From DASRDB01 sp035652815 (GTDB taxonomy: Bacteria > Chloroflexota > Ktedonobacteria > Ktedonobacterales > Ktedonobacteraceae): a stretch of 64,000 bases of DNA. This document shows positions 1-6,791 of this stretch, piece after piece (within the stretch, counting starts at the first letter, position 1; each line of letters begins with the position of its first letter). A model generated the notes under the pieces. That model worked only from the letters and a program-made list of their open reading frames with translations, had not been told where the DNA came from and did no database searches. The stretch spans positions 124,001-188,000 of the forward strand of contig DASRDB010000006.1 in assembly GCA_035652815.1 (NCBI GenBank), read 5' to 3'. Made by a program: the position numbers and the translations under genes.

Positions 1-1
1 A

Positions 2-760
2 ATGAATCTTCCCGCGAACTTCCAATCTTCCTATACCGACCTCTTGCAGCCCGCGCCATTTCCCAGTCAGAGCATTCACATCGCTTTGCAGGACGCCTCT
101 ATCCTGGTAGACATCAACGACTATGCCCACGCAGTACCGCCCGATTCACCTTTCGCCATCCCTGGCTACCAGCCTCCGCCTTCTATAGTTGAACAGCTAC
201 AATCACTGAACATTCAACCTGAAGATATCACCTATGTCATCATCACTCATGCCCACTTCGACCACTACTCTGGAACCACGTTTGAAGAGGCTGGCAGGCG
301 TGTTCCCCGCTTTCCGAACGCGACGTATTATCTCGGTAAAGCCGATTGGGAGCATCCAGACATTCAGCAGGGTATCTTGGAAAGCGGTTCGCTTGAAGGC
401 CAGACCCTCGGTGTTTTACATAATTTGGGACGGCTCAAACCCGTTGAGGGCGATCTAAATCTTCTTCCTGGCGTACAAATTATCGCGGCCCCTGGCGAAT
501 CGCCCGGCCATCAACTTGTGCGCGTCCATTCGCAGGGCCAGACCCTCTATTGCGTTGGCGACCTCTTCCACCACCCTATAGAAATCGAACACCCCTCGCT
601 CATGGCGCAATGGGCCGATCCACAGACCAACCTGAATAGCCGCCAGAAGTTCATAAAAGCCGCCATCGCCGAAAACGCGATCATTGTTGCCGCGCACATG
701 ACTCCTGGCCGCATCTCTGGAACGCCGACCAGCCCACACTATGAGCCATTGGAATGGTGA
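2..760 (+). CDS. MBL-fold metallo-hydrolase
   Basis: A 252-residue protein of the metallo-beta-lactamase superfamily. The zinc-binding motif THAHFDHYSG (HxHxDH) lies near residues 80-90. The later metal ligands are also visible: a His in SPGHQLV, an Asp in CVGDLFHH and a His in AAHMTPG. This complete set predicts a dinuclear-zinc hydrolase. The substrate cannot be named; quorum-lactone, thioester and general hydrolase members all share this layout. The ATG at base 2 is the first base triplet available, so the true start could lie upstream of the window. A strong hairpin terminator follows 13 bases after the stop. Confidence 0.85.
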   Translation: MNLPANFQSSYTDLLQPAPFPSQSIHIALQDASILVDINDYAHAVPPDSPFAIPGYQPPPSIVEQLQSLNIQPEDITYVIITHAHFDHYSGTTFEEAGRRVPRFPNATYYLGKADWEHPDIQQGILESGSLEGQTLGVLHNLGRLKPVEGDLNLLPGVQIIAAPGESPGHQLVRVHSQGQTLYCVGDLFHHPIEIEHPSLMAQWADPQTNLNSRQKFIKAAIAENAIIVAAHMTPGRISGTPTSPHYEPLEW

Positions 761-772
761 AGAACGCGCAAA

Positions 773-818
773 AAAACCGCGAGCCGTGTTCATCCCCAAA
801 CATACGGCTCGCGGTTTT
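773..818 (+). terminator. Hairpin terminator after the metallo-hydrolase
   Basis: Two perfect 15-base arms, 773-787 (AAAACCGCGAGCCGT) and 804-818, enclose a 16-base loop. The A-run on one side and T-run on the other suit termination on either strand. Confidence 0.8.
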
Positions 819-861
819 CCCGTTCAAGAAGATAGACAGTCGATTGAGCGTAATGCAGCAA

Positions 862-979
862 AGTGCATGTACCGCGAGTTCAGTGCATCCCCATGCCGAA
901 CTCGCAGCGTACCGCACTCAGGTGGCCTTACATCCCCATGTTGACCACCTGACCTGAAACGACCACCTCCTCGTTCAGG
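862..979. other. Cluster of three consecutive stem-loops, possible structured RNA
   Basis: First stem-loop: AGTGC 862-866 pairs with 914-918, GTAC 869-872 with 909-912, and GCGAGTTC 874-881 with 898-905. Second: CAGGTGG 919-925 pairs with 945-951. Third: CCTGAAACGA 953-962 pairs with 971-979 with one bulge. The loops of the first two both present CATCCCCATG (886-895 and 931-940). No credible reading frame with a ribosome site covers it. The transcribed strand is unknown. Confidence 0.4.
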
Positions 980-1308
980 CGGAAATGGGAGGAAATATTC
1001 CCCTTGTTTCCCTCTCCGTCTTTCTATGTGTAATGCATCAAAGTGGCACCGCACACATTCCCGTTCCTCTAGCTGGCACCCTCGAAACGGTTCGTGTATC
1101 TCCATGCATCATCTGGTTACAACTATACCATTGCGCGCTTTCATTGAACTTTTATTCTGCTTTACTTATCCTTTTACGCCATTTTCGCTTTAAAGGCTCA
1201 TCTATGTCGCTTCTGATGCCTGCTTATCAAATAATTACATAAGACAGCCGCCACAATCATAGAAGAAACATCCCTTTTAGAGGATGCGAAAACCGCAGGT
1301 TTTCCTGC
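980..1308. other. Non-coding interval
   Basis: No convincing gene is seen. An open frame at 985-1242 lacks a ribosome site and resembles no protein. The words TAATGCATCAAAGTGGCACCG near 1031 loosely echo those at 851-875 in the upstream stem-loop cluster, so this may be a decayed copy of part of it. Confidence 0.4.
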
Positions 1309-1480
1309 GTAGGGACAGTGGGTGGGGTAGATGGGCAGTGGGGGCCTCGTGCCTGTCCCGGGGTGGGGCGATGGAGCAAAACGGTATCCGATTCCAAAAT
1401 TTTGTCAGGGAGAGAGCCGCCTGCCACCCGGGACAGGCACGAGGCCCCCGCACCACATCCACCCCGCCTACTGTCCCTAC
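1309..1480. repeat. Family A palindromic element, full-length copy
   Basis: A 172-base MITE-like unit bounded by GTAGGGACAG and its complement CTGTCCCTAC. Imperfect terminal arms of about 57 bases both carry GGGGGCCTCGTGCCTGTCCC or its complement. The core contains AAAACGGTATCCGATT. Related copies: half elements at 8061-8131 and 29242-29315, and a partly deleted one at 63690-63826. No open frame for a transposase is present. Its right end supplies the stop codon of the adjacent reductase gene. Confidence 0.85.
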
Positions 1481-1959
1481 GACCCGTTCAACAACACATG
1501 TATCAGCGTAAACCTCTGCGCGGCCCCGCGCAGCGATTCCTGATTGACCTCACCATTTTCCGCGAACCGCACGCCATATGCCTGCGCTACTCGTGGTCGA
1601 TGGCGCACAAAATCGAGCATTTCGCGTTCGGTCTGTGTTTTGTCCTCGTGCAGCACCTCGGCCCTGGCGGTATGCCATTTCCCTTGTAGACAAACTTCTA
1701 CTTGCGGCTGCGCCTCCAGGTTTTTCCACCATGTATGATCGGTGAACATTGTCACCGTGTTTCCAGATCGCGCATAGCCCACCGGAATGGTGTAGGTCTT
1801 CCCGGTCTTACGCCCTGTAAACTTCAGCAGCAGGATATCCTTGCTAATTCGTCCGTGAAAAGGAGAGCGCAGCAGCAGCGCGACGAGTTTGTTGGCAATT
1901 GCTGGCGGTCTGCGTGCCGGGCGCTGGGAAGTGTTGGTTGTTGTGTTGGTTATTTTCAT
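1477..1959 (-). CDS. Nitroreductase/deazaflavin-dependent oxidoreductase family protein
   Basis: A 160-residue protein of the split-barrel family (former DUF385) that includes F420-dependent Ddn-like reductases. The hallmark stretch KFTGRKTGKTYTIPVGY is at about residues 46-62, followed by TMFTDHTWWKNLEAQP, both typical of the cofactor-binding barrel. Likely role is reduction of quinones, nitro compounds or similar with F420H2 or FMN; F420 use is inferred. The stop codon TAG (1477-1479 complement) lies inside the terminal GTAGGG of the family A repeat, so the native C-terminus may have been replaced on repeat insertion. A ribosome site is weak; the start is the only upstream ATG. Confidence 0.75.
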   Translation of the reverse strand: MKITNTTTNTSQRPARRPPAIANKLVALLLRSPFHGRISKDILLLKFTGRKTGKTYTIPVGYARSGNTVTMFTDHTWWKNLEAQPQVEVCLQGKWHTARAEVLHEDKTQTEREMLDFVRHRPRVAQAYGVRFAENGEVNQESLRGAAQRFTLIHVLLNGS

Positions 1960-2027
1960 TGTCTTTGTAATCTCTCTCCTGGTTGTGTGCTATGAAAAAT
2001 CCCCTTCTGTCATCCTTTGCTCCCCTT

Positions 2028-2115
2028 CTGTCATCCTGAGCGGAGCGAAGGATCTCTGTTGTCGCTTCGGATCATGCGCTGGGACCAAAGATCCTTCGCT
2101 CCGCTCAGGATGACA
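2028..2115. repeat. Family B palindromic repeat, copy 1
   Basis: Arms TGTCATCCTGAGCGGAGCG and complement end at 2115 and enclose a variable loop. Compared with other copies the arm reads GCGGAGCG/CGCTCCGC, a matched change on both sides. A partial duplicate of its first bases lies at 2007-2016. Confidence 0.85.
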
Positions 2116-2164
2116 GGTGAAAGAGCCGTGACAGGTGAAAGAGTCATGACAGGCGAAAGAGTCC
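2111..2164. repeat. Three tandem 18-base repeats
   Basis: Units 2111-2128, 2129-2146 and 2147-2164 all follow TGACAGGYGAAAGAG plus three variable bases. The first unit starts inside the end of the family B element, so the array probably grew from that junction. It ends just before the stop codon of the NAD(P)-binding reductase gene. Confidence 0.8.
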
Positions 2165-2166
2165 TT

Positions 2167-2796
2167 TTAGTTGCTAATCATCGGTGCCTGCCGCAGATAG
2201 GTGGTGTCTTTTACTTGCTTCAGCAGGAAATCCGCTACGTCCGGTCGCACTATCTGCGTGCCGGTATTGATGCCGACCCAGCCAACGCGGTACTTGCCCG
2301 TGTGTGGCCCGTCCATCAGACGCGGCACGCGCACAACCGTCCAATCGGTGTTGCTCTTTTTCAACTCCTCCACCATCTGCACCGAATCCTTCAGCACATC
2401 TCCCGATATCATCTTCAGCGCGCCCTTTATCAGGTGATTGACCAGCTTCGGTTTATCGTGCGCGTCATCCACACCCGCCCCCGTCAGTATAATGATGCGC
2501 TTGACACCGAACTTCTCCATTGCTGCGAGCATATATTTTGTACTCTCAGTCAGCATGGTGCGCGGTGTGTCTTTGCTGTGCCCAAGCACGCTAATCACAG
2601 TGTCCGCTCCCTGTACCGTTTTCTCCACATCCGCTTTATTCAGCACATCTCCCTGGATAATGGTCAGCTTCGGATTAGAAATACCCAGTTTAGATGGCGT
2701 GCGTGCCAGGGCCGTCACCTCATACCCCGCTTGCAGAGCCTGCTCTACCAGTGGTTTCCCAGTTCTCCCCGTCGCGCCAAAAATCGCCAGTTTCAT
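2167..2796 (-). CDS. NAD(P)-binding atypical short-chain reductase (BVR-B/NmrA-like)
   Basis: A 209-residue Rossmann protein beginning MKLAIFGATGRTGKPLV, with the GxTGxxG nucleotide-binding loop. Atypical SDR proteins of the biliverdin-reductase-B type have this compact form; they reduce flavins or quinones or act as redox sensors. A longer frame starts at 2883 but overlaps the TetR gene; three consecutive ATGs lie at 2794-2802. The last (2796) sits 7 bases from a perfect AGGAGG at 2804-2809, so it is chosen. It follows the TetR gene by 52 bases and has its own copy of the TetR operator in that gap, so it is the likely controlled gene. Confidence 0.8.
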   Translation of the reverse strand: MKLAIFGATGRTGKPLVEQALQAGYEVTALARTPSKLGISNPKLTIIQGDVLNKADVEKTVQGADTVISVLGHSKDTPRTMLTESTKYMLAAMEKFGVKRIIILTGAGVDDAHDKPKLVNHLIKGALKMISGDVLKDSVQMVEELKKSNTDWTVVRVPRLMDGPHTGKYRVGWVGINTGTQIVRPDVADFLLKQVKDTTYLRQAPMISN

Positions 2797-2817
2797 CATC
2801 ATTCCTCCTGGGGTATA

Positions 2818-2835
2818 TAGACCAGTTGCTATAAA
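2818..2835 (-). promoter_or_regulatory. Putative TetR (LmrA/YxaF-type) operator, copy 2
   Basis: The complement reads TTTATAGCAACTGGTCTA. It matches the copy upstream of the TetR gene (3443-3460) at 16 of 18 positions. It resembles the remembered LmrA/YxaF box, AWTATA, six bases, GGTCTA. It lies just upstream of the ribosome site of the reductase gene. Confidence 0.6.
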
Positions 2836-2848
2836 AACCCTAAAAAAA

Positions 2849-3421
2849 TTATGTTTTCGGAATTGCCCGTAAGAACAACCCAAGTTCGTCTGCCACCTGT
2901 CGCAGCGCGTTCCCGCTATGATTCGTGCGGCTCAGAATGATGCCGCCCTCGATAGCGGCAACAATGAATGTTGCAAGCTGCGCAGCCCGTTCCTCTAAAT
3001 ATCCGCTTACCGCCAGCTTCTCGGCGAATGCGCCCTCAATATTGCGGTATGCCTCACGACAGGCCAGATTTAACCGTTCGCTCGAATTGACCGTCTCAAG
3101 CGCGATGGTCGTTAACGGCCCGCCCGCGCTGAAACCGGACGCCTCTACAGAATCCGCGATGGCTCGCACAAAGGTTTGCACTGCCTCTGCCGCGTCCTCA
3201 TAGTTTTTCAGTCCTACTCGAATGCGTTCCGCGACGATACGCGCTGACCGCGTTACGGCCTCCTCAGCCAATTCCTCTTTTCCCTCTGGAAAGTAGTAGT
3301 AGAGCGATCCTTTAGGCGCGCCGCTTTTCGCGATAATCTCATTCAGCCCGGTCGCGTGATAGCCTTGCGCCTCCAGCAGGGTGCAGGTTGTCTCTATAAT
3401 CTGGTCGCGTGTCGCACTCAC
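2849..3421 (-). CDS. TetR/AcrR family repressor, LmrA/YxaF-like
   Basis: A 190-residue regulator. The N-terminal helix-turn-helix reads HATGLNEIIAKSGAPKGSLY with YYYFPEGKEEL after it, typical of LmrA/YxaF-type TetR proteins. The rest is the helical ligand-binding and dimer domain. Members of this group bind flavonoids or hydrophobic drugs. It is transcribed ahead of the small NAD(P)-binding reductase. Two near-identical 18-base sites, one before each gene, make autorepression and repression of the reductase likely. The ligand is not predictable from sequence. Confidence 0.88.
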   Translation of the reverse strand: MSATRDQIIETTCTLLEAQGYHATGLNEIIAKSGAPKGSLYYYFPEGKEELAEEAVTRSARIVAERIRVGLKNYEDAAEAVQTFVRAIADSVEASGFSAGGPLTTIALETVNSSERLNLACREAYRNIEGAFAEKLAVSGYLEERAAQLATFIVAAIEGGIILSRTNHSGNALRQVADELGLFLRAIPKT

Positions 3422-3442
3422 CGTTAGCTCCTTTCACATATA

Positions 3443-3460
3443 ATTATAACAACTGGTCTA
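3443..3460 (-). promoter_or_regulatory. Putative TetR operator, copy 1
   Basis: ATTATAACAACTGGTCTA on the plus strand, 22 bases upstream of the TetR start. It fits AWTATA-N6-GGTCTA and is repeated at 2818-2835. Position over the promoter suggests autorepression. Confidence 0.65.
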
Positions 3461-3489
3461 TATATATGTCAAACCCATTGTATGAATAT

Positions 3490-3573
3490 TGTAGGGACGC
3501 GCTTCATCGCGTCCACTTCGTCTGTTGCGCGTGTCGAGGTACCAGGGTGGACGCGATGAAGCGCGTCCCTACA
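3490..3573. repeat. Family C palindromic repeat, copy 1
   Basis: Perfect 27-base arms, TGTAGGGACGCGCTTCATCG plus GCGTCCAC, at 3490-3516 and 3547-3573. It lies between the divergent TetR and sugar-kinase genes. Confidence 0.9.
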
Positions 3574-3676
3574 AACATATTGTCAAAAGAATATGAATTG
3601 TCCTGTCATTCGACGTTTTGCCACATGCGTGATTATAGTATATAAGGGAGTAACACTACCATCTGGAGGTGTAACC

Positions 3677-5212
3677 ATGTCTCAATTCGCACCTGCCCCT
3701 GAATTGCCGCAGCATGCCTCACAGCCCCCGTATATTCTTGCTCTCGATATCGGCACATCTTCCGTGCGTGCCTTGCTCTTCGATGCGACAGGTACCGCGC
3801 TTCCGCAGGTAATCTCGCAGATACCCTATGACCTCACCACCTCCAGCGACGGCGAATCCTCGGTCGATGCTGACATGCTGGTCGAACTGGTCGCCAAAAC
3901 CATTGACGAAGCCCTTACCAAAGCCGGTCCCCTGGCCTCACGAATTGGCGCAATCGCGACCGATACCTTCTGGCATAGCTTACTCGGCATCGATAAAGAT
4001 GGCAAGCCCCTCATTCCCGTCCTGATCTGGGAAGATACTCGCTCGCGTAAAGCATTGGCTGAACTAAGCAAACAGCTAGATTCGCAGGAACTCCTGAAAC
4101 GCAACGGCGCCCGTCTGCACACCAGCTACTGGCCCGCCAAACTACGCTGGCTAGCAAATACCCAACCCGAGATCATGCAGAAAACCGCGCAATGGCTCTC
4201 TTTCGGCGAGTACATGCAACGCTGCTTCCTGGGGAAATCTGTCTGTAGCCTCTCGATGGCCTCTGGTACCGGCCTGCTCAATATTCGCGCTCGCGCCTGG
4301 GACACGCAGTTGCTGCCCGTACTCAATATTCGACCGGACCAGCTTCCACCGCTTGGAGACATACATGATAGGGTGCAAGGCTTAAAGCCGGAATATGCCT
4401 CGCGCTGGCCAGCCTTGCGTGACATTCCCTGGTATCCAGCTATCGGCGATGGCGCGGCGGCCAATGTCGGATCAGGCTGTGTTACCGAAAAGAACTGGGC
4501 TATCACCATCGGCACCTCCAGCGCCATACGCGTCGTCGTCTCGCCCGACGAGGTCGTTCCCGCCGCCGGACTCTGGCTCTACCTGCTCGACGCCAAATGC
4601 GGCCTGATCGGCGGGGCTTTAAGCGAAGGCGGCAACGTCGTTGCCTGGCTCGAACACACCCTCAAGCTGCCGCCGTTAAAAGAGGTCGAACCGCAAATCG
4701 CCAACATGCAGCCCGACAGTTCCGGCCTGACCATCCTGCCGTTCATCTCCGGCGAGCGCAGCCCCGGCTGGCACGACGAAGCTCGGCTTACCATCACCGG
4801 CCTCAACAGCCACACCACACCGCTCGATATTCTACGCGCCAGCCTCGAAGCTATCGCCTACCAGCTCAATATCGTCTACGACCAGCTCAACACGCAGCTA
4901 GAAAAACTGGAAATCGCGCCCACCCTTATCGGCAGCGGCGGCGCGTTATTAAGCTCACCTACCCTGCAAGGCATCATTGCCGACACCCTCAATACGCCGC
5001 TCTATCCCTCTATCGAACGCGAATGCTCCGCTCGCGGCGTAGCCCTGCTCGCCCTCGAAGCCCTCGGCACTATCCCGGACGTGGCCGATGTCCCGGTAGA
5101 ACTCGAAGACCCCCTGCTCCCCGAAGAAACCCGTCACGGCATCTATGTACAGGCAGCGCAGAGGCAGCAGGAGTTGTATGACGTATTGCTGAATACAAAG
5201 CGAGTGAACTGA
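3677..5212 (+). CDS. FGGY-family carbohydrate kinase (gluconokinase-like)
   Basis: A 511-residue sugar kinase with two actin-like domains. The N-terminal phosphate-1 loop ILALDIGTSSVRALLFD is at about residues 19-35. DTFWHSLLGID and WEDTRS match the gluconokinase/xylulokinase branch. The C-terminal adenosine region reads IGSGGALLSSPTLQGIIADT. It likely phosphorylates gluconate or a pentulose with ATP; the exact sugar is uncertain. The frame opens at 3593, but the ATG at 3677 has GGAGGT six bases upstream and is chosen. Its last 11 codons form the left arm of a 38-base perfect palindrome. Confidence 0.85.
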   Translation: MSQFAPAPELPQHASQPPYILALDIGTSSVRALLFDATGTALPQVISQIPYDLTTSSDGESSVDADMLVELVAKTIDEALTKAGPLASRIGAIATDTFWHSLLGIDKDGKPLIPVLIWEDTRSRKALAELSKQLDSQELLKRNGARLHTSYWPAKLRWLANTQPEIMQKTAQWLSFGEYMQRCFLGKSVCSLSMASGTGLLNIRARAWDTQLLPVLNIRPDQLPPLGDIHDRVQGLKPEYASRWPALRDIPWYPAIGDGAAANVGSGCVTEKNWAITIGTSSAIRVVVSPDEVVPAAGLWLYLLDAKCGLIGGALSEGGNVVAWLEHTLKLPPLKEVEPQIANMQPDSSGLTILPFISGERSPGWHDEARLTITGLNSHTTPLDILRASLEAIAYQLNIVYDQLNTQLEKLEIAPTLIGSGGALLSSPTLQGIIADTLNTPLYPSIERECSARGVALLALEALGTIPDVADVPVELEDPLLPEETRHGIYVQAAQRQQELYDVLLNTKRVN

Positions 5213-5258
5213 GCAGCGTCGCTGCTCAGTTCACTCGCTTTGTATTCAGCAATACGTC
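5180..5258. terminator. 38-base perfect inverted repeat at the end of the sugar kinase
   Basis: Arms 5180-5217 and 5221-5258 are perfectly complementary with a 3-base loop. The left arm is the coding end of the kinase; the right arm lies between it and the convergent small gene. It should terminate transcription from both sides. The length and perfection point to an inverted duplication of coding sequence. Confidence 0.85.
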
Positions 5259-5261
5259 TGA

Positions 5262-5582
5262 TTACTTCCTCGTCTCTTCCGTAATCTTTTCCACCTGGTC
5301 CGCCATCTCCTTGACCAGCGTGGTGAAGCCGCGTGTCAGTTCGCGGGTCGCCGTTTTGAAATGCTGCTGGGACTCCGGCGGCAGCAGCGAGAGTGGTAAC
5401 TGCGCTACATGTGTGCCGGTGCGAAAGAGCGCGCGGAAGAAGTGCTGCGTGGCCTGGGTCAATTCGTCGCGGTCGGCAGCGAACGTCTCGCGCACCGAAT
5501 CCTGTGTTGCCTGGGGCTGTTCCGGCATATCCGGCGTCGCATTATTGCTCATGCCATGCGTGCTGCGAGTCTCATCGATCAT
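5262..5582 (-). CDS. Small helical protein of unknown function
   Basis: A 106-residue, charged, mostly helical protein without signal or membrane segment. The N-terminal 35 residues are polar and probably disordered; the remainder has amphipathic helices (ELTQATQHFFRALFRTG, KTATRELTRGFTTLVKEM). It resembles phasin-like or scaffold proteins only in general composition. A second ATG 10 codons in (MSNNATPD) is a possible start. It converges on the sugar kinase. Confidence 0.55.
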   Translation of the reverse strand: MIDETRSTHGMSNNATPDMPEQPQATQDSVRETFAADRDELTQATQHFFRALFRTGTHVAQLPLSLLPPESQQHFKTATRELTRGFTTLVKEMADQVEKITEETRK

Positions 5583-5765
5583 CTGCTTGCTTCCCTTCTT
5601 TGTCCTGGTGACATACCTATAACGCGGAAAAGCTGACGTGTATAGTATAAACGATGTTATCTAATTTGTCTTCCATAACTGCTGCGATTTTTTCTCCTTT
5701 TCACTTCCTGGCTTGATATCATATACTAGTTGCTACCGGATACTGTTCAGTAAAGTAGGTACATT

Positions 5766-6683
5766 ATGCGCGCCCCAACAACAAACTATATTGACGACTC
5801 CACCTTTCACGCCGATGTCCAATACCTCGAATCGCTCTGGCATCGCATACCCGTTGGCTCTGTTGACCTGCCAGTGATCGATATTGGCGCGGGCGAGCCT
5901 CTGGTCTTCGTTCCCATCCTTGAACACCTGGAATTTGTCTACGCGCGTCAGGTCCGTTTTTTTAGTCAATCGCGCCGCGTGATTCTCTATCGTCGTAGAG
6001 AAGACCGCCGCCGCTTTGTCAGCCTCGCCGAACGGGCCGAAGAACTCCTTACAGTGCTAGACGCTCTCGGCCTGCAAAAAGTCGATCTCGTAGGGCATGG
6101 CGATGCCGCGATGGTTCTCTTCGAGTTCGCGCTGCGCCATCCCCAACGCTGCCGCTCTCTGACGATTATTGCCCAGGCCGCCGACTACGAAATTTCGCCG
6201 CACCCCTTCATCTGGCTGCTGCATGAACTCTTCCTGCGCCTGCCTGTTGAGCATGTCCTGCCAGCGTGGTTCTTGCGCCGCATCGTCGTCAACTACATCA
6301 TGTCCTCTAAAGAAAGTGACGCGCGGCCCGCCAATTTTCCGGCACAACTTCCTCGCTACCTGATCGAGGAACAATTTCAAAAGATCGCTCTCTGGCCCGC
6401 CGTCTATAAATTCTCGGTTCTGCCCATCATCCACTCCTTTGATATTCGCTCGCGCCTGGACCGTTTAACCATGCCTATCCTGTTGATAAACCGCGCCGAT
6501 GACCGCCTTTCGCCTGAAACAAAAACGCGCTGGCTGGCGGCCAACATACCCAATTGCACAGGCTATTACGTCCTACCAGGGAAAGAGCGTTTTTTTATGT
6601 ATGCTCAGGCTGATGCAGTCAATTCGATTATGGAGAAATTTCTTGCGCGCCAACACCAGCCCCTTTTGCAACCCGACACATAA
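5766..6683 (+). CDS. Alpha/beta-hydrolase-fold protein lacking catalytic Ser and His
   Basis: A 305-residue protein with the alpha/beta-hydrolase core. The region KVDLVGHGDAAMVLFEFALR aligns with the nucleophile elbow, but the expected Ser is Gly112 (GHGDA instead of GHSxG). The acid site is kept in NRADDRLSPET. The C-terminal His position reads PGKERFFMY, with Arg where families of this type have His. Two of three triad residues therefore appear lost, so it may bind rather than hydrolyse. It sits 108 bases before the fused ketosynthase gene on the same strand, suggesting a joint role in acyl-chain chemistry. Confidence 0.7.
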   Translation: MRAPTTNYIDDSTFHADVQYLESLWHRIPVGSVDLPVIDIGAGEPLVFVPILEHLEFVYARQVRFFSQSRRVILYRRREDRRRFVSLAERAEELLTVLDALGLQKVDLVGHGDAAMVLFEFALRHPQRCRSLTIIAQAADYEISPHPFIWLLHELFLRLPVEHVLPAWFLRRIVVNYIMSSKESDARPANFPAQLPRYLIEEQFQKIALWPAVYKFSVLPIIHSFDIRSRLDRLTMPILLINRADDRLSPETKTRWLAANIPNCTGYYVLPGKERFFMYAQADAVNSIMEKFLARQHQPLLQPDT

Positions 6684-6791
6684 TCTAGACGACCGTTTTC
6701 TTTCGTATCTTACTCTAGTATTTCTTTTTAAAGCGTCTCGTGCCCACTTTCCTTTGGCGGCCCTATGACTTGTGCCAGAAAGCAAAAAACC

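Noticed and set aside
985..1242. 85-codon open frame on the plus strand
   Set aside because: No ribosome site, low-complexity hydrophobic product and no resemblance to any protein.
2017..2820. Long plus-strand frame opposite the NAD(P)-binding reductase
   Set aside because: Arg/His-rich shadow of the real minus-strand gene, with no ribosome site or known motif.
3490..3573. Repeats considered as CRISPR units
   Set aside because: Copies are dispersed over the window, palindromic and not separated by uniform spacers; no cas genes are present.
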